From contig CARDPF010000169.1 of NCBI GenBank assembly GCA_948960675.1, positions 1 through 7,114 on the forward strand: a stretch of DNA of 7,114 nt, read 5' to 3'. The stretch is from an uncultured Eisenbergiella sp. (GTDB lineage: Bacteria > Bacillota > Clostridia > Lachnospirales > Lachnospiraceae). Position numbers and translations under genes: made by a program. The notes below the pieces were generated by a model. That model ran no database searches. It was given only the letters and a program-made list of their open reading frames with translations, and was not told where the DNA came from. Positions 6,587 through 7,114 of this stretch are shown in pieces. The first letter of the stretch is position 1. Each line of letters starts with the position of its first letter.

Positions 6587-6837
6587 CACCCGGTTTTAAG
6601 GCAGGGGACGGGCAGGCAAGTATATGCGCCGCAGGCTTGCGGGATCCAAAACGGGAAATTCTGCCAAAGTGCACGCCGTCCCTAAACGCAACAGGGCGCA
6701 AAAAACGCACTGTCGTTTGAACGGTTTTGCACCCTGTCGCAGGGACAGCCTGCACTTTGGCAGAATTTCCCCGTTTCGGATCAAGCAGCCTGCGGCGCAT
6801 ATACTTGCCTGCCCGTCTTCTGCCTTAAAACCGGGTG
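6587..6837. repeat. Large imperfect palindrome, 251 bases
   Basis: Left arm 6587-6703 and right arm 6725-6837 are reverse complements with a 21-base loop. Perfect blocks are 18 bases (6587-6604 with 6820-6837), 31 bases (6607-6637 with 6787-6817) and 18 bases (6656-6673 with 6751-6768). Between them are a 2-base mismatch (GG opposite TT, G-U in RNA), a shifted segment with two compensating single-base indels, and a 4-base length difference near the loop. It starts 12 bases after the regulator stop. It may be a non-autonomous mobile element (MITE-like), a dispersed palindromic repeat or an oversized terminator: T7 follows the right end by 19 bases. No transposase gene and no obvious target-site duplication are visible. 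Confidence 0.85.
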
Positions 6838-6903
6838 ACTCTTCAATAATTGCCATTTTTTTAGGTTTTTCTTTTTAGGGGGGCTTTTCTAAATTCTTGT
6901 ATC

Positions 6904-6931
6904 TTTCCATTTGGCTTTTTCCTGCTATAGT
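6904..6931 (+). promoter_or_regulatory. Extended -10 promoter with no visible gene
   Basis: TGCTATAGT (6923-6931) fits the extended -10 form TGnTATAAT with one mismatch. TTTCCA (6904-6909), 16 bases upstream, matches the -35 consensus at four of six positions. Transcription would begin near 6938 and run into the contig end. It could drive the next gene beyond the contig or a small RNA. Confidence 0.45.
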
Positions 6932-7024
6932 GAAAAGATGCGGTGGCTTGTGATAGGTTGTCTTGTTTGGCTGGGCCGTAGCGGTTGACTTATGGCAAGG
7001 GGGAGGAGGGCGCTGGGGGAGGCA

Positions 7025-7048
7025 ATGCCACTTTACACATGGTGGCAT
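7025..7048 (+). other. Small hairpin near contig end
   Basis: Arms atgccac (7025-7031) and gtggcat (7042-7048) are perfect complements around a 10-base loop. No T-run follows, so it is not a terminator. It lies just after the G-rich purine run and just before the palindrome-like fragment. Confidence 0.4.
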
Positions 7049-7066
7049 CCAAAACGGGGAATTTTC
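7045..7066 (+). repeat. Fragment resembling a third copy of the palindrome arm
   Basis: ATCCAAAACGGGGAATTTT (7047-7065) matches the left arm at 6644-6662 perfectly over its first 12 bases, and in 16 of 19 positions matches the reverse complement of the right arm. Genomic sequence ends here at the adapter junction, so the rest of the copy is not seen. Confidence 0.55.
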
Positions 7067-7114
7067 AGATCGGAAGAGCACACGTCTGAACTCCAGTCAC
7101 ACAACAGCATCTCG
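7067..7114. other. Illumina TruSeq adapter contamination
   Basis: The last 48 bases begin AGATCGGAAGAGCACACG and continue as the standard TruSeq read-1 3' adapter to CCAGTCAC (ends 7100), followed by an 8-base index ACAACAGC (7101-7108) and the start of the constant tail ATCTCG (7109-7114). This is library sequence, not genome, and true genomic sequence ends at or about 7066. Confidence 0.98.

Larger units (their letters stand above)
6576..7066. other. Non-coding 491-base stretch after the regulator
   Basis: No frame here has a protein-like composition with a ribosome site. The stretch holds the 251-base palindrome (6587-6837), T-rich sequence (6857-6878) that may help terminate the regulator transcript, an extended -10 promoter (6904-6931), a G-rich purine run (6999-7022), a small hairpin (7025-7048) and a fragment resembling a palindrome arm (7045-7066). 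The open frames within the palindrome on both strands are mirror images of each other caused by the inverted repeat. Confidence 0.7.

Noticed and set aside
6351..6878. Frames on both strands across the large palindrome, each beginning MRRRL and containing GNSAKV
   Set aside because: They are near-identical because the two arms are inverted copies. They lack ribosome sites, and one overlaps the regulator gene. The shared frame is noted but is not enough to claim a protein.
6875..7081. 68-codon minus-strand frame at the contig end beginning MLFRSEN
   Set aside because: Its first codons are translated from the Illumina adapter, so the frame does not exist in the genome.

Overview
The window looks like a contig end from a Gram-positive gut-type Firmicute, most likely a Lachnospiraceae/Clostridia member. 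The evidence is moderate-to-high G+C, strong AGGAGG-type ribosome sites, a lipoprotein with an LAGC lipobox, and a layout typical of these bacteria: a membrane-anchored AraC-type regulator divergent from a carbohydrate ABC uptake operon. The genus cannot be fixed from sequence alone.

Layout, left to right. (1) 1-308, minus strand: the N-terminal third or so of an unrecognised cytoplasmic protein, cut by the window edge and last in the operon as seen. (2) 352-1254 and 1319-2263, minus: two CUT1-type ABC permeases of the YtcP/LplC and YteP/LplB kinds. (3) 2264-2533: a 270-base gap packed with hairpins. It includes a 130-base block that can fold into a hairpin plus a branched three-helix structure ending just before the permease ribosome site, and two GC-rich stem-loops nearer the binding-protein gene. 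(4) 2534-4204, minus: a solute-binding lipoprotein. (5) 4205-4490: a divergent control region with a good sigma-A-like promoter for the regulator and several short palindromes. (6) 4491-6575, plus: a 694-residue YtdP/YesS-like regulator with two membrane helices, an outside sensor region and a C-terminal AraC DNA-binding domain. (7) 6576-7066: no convincing gene. It holds a 251-base imperfect palindrome, an orphan extended -10 promoter and a fragment that resembles a third arm of the palindrome. (8) 7067-7114: Illumina TruSeq adapter with index, which is sequencing artefact and not genome.

How it works together (inference from family knowledge): the lipoprotein captures an oligosaccharide or similar solute, the two permeases carry it in using a shared MsmX-type ATPase encoded elsewhere, and the cut-off cytoplasmic protein probably processes it. 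The regulator senses a signal outside the membrane and activates the operon from the shared divergent region. The substrate cannot be named. No clearly new protein system is present. The least explained parts are the non-coding elements at 2277-2405 and 6587-6837, both of which look like dispersed structured repeats, and the adapter at the right end, which must be trimmed.
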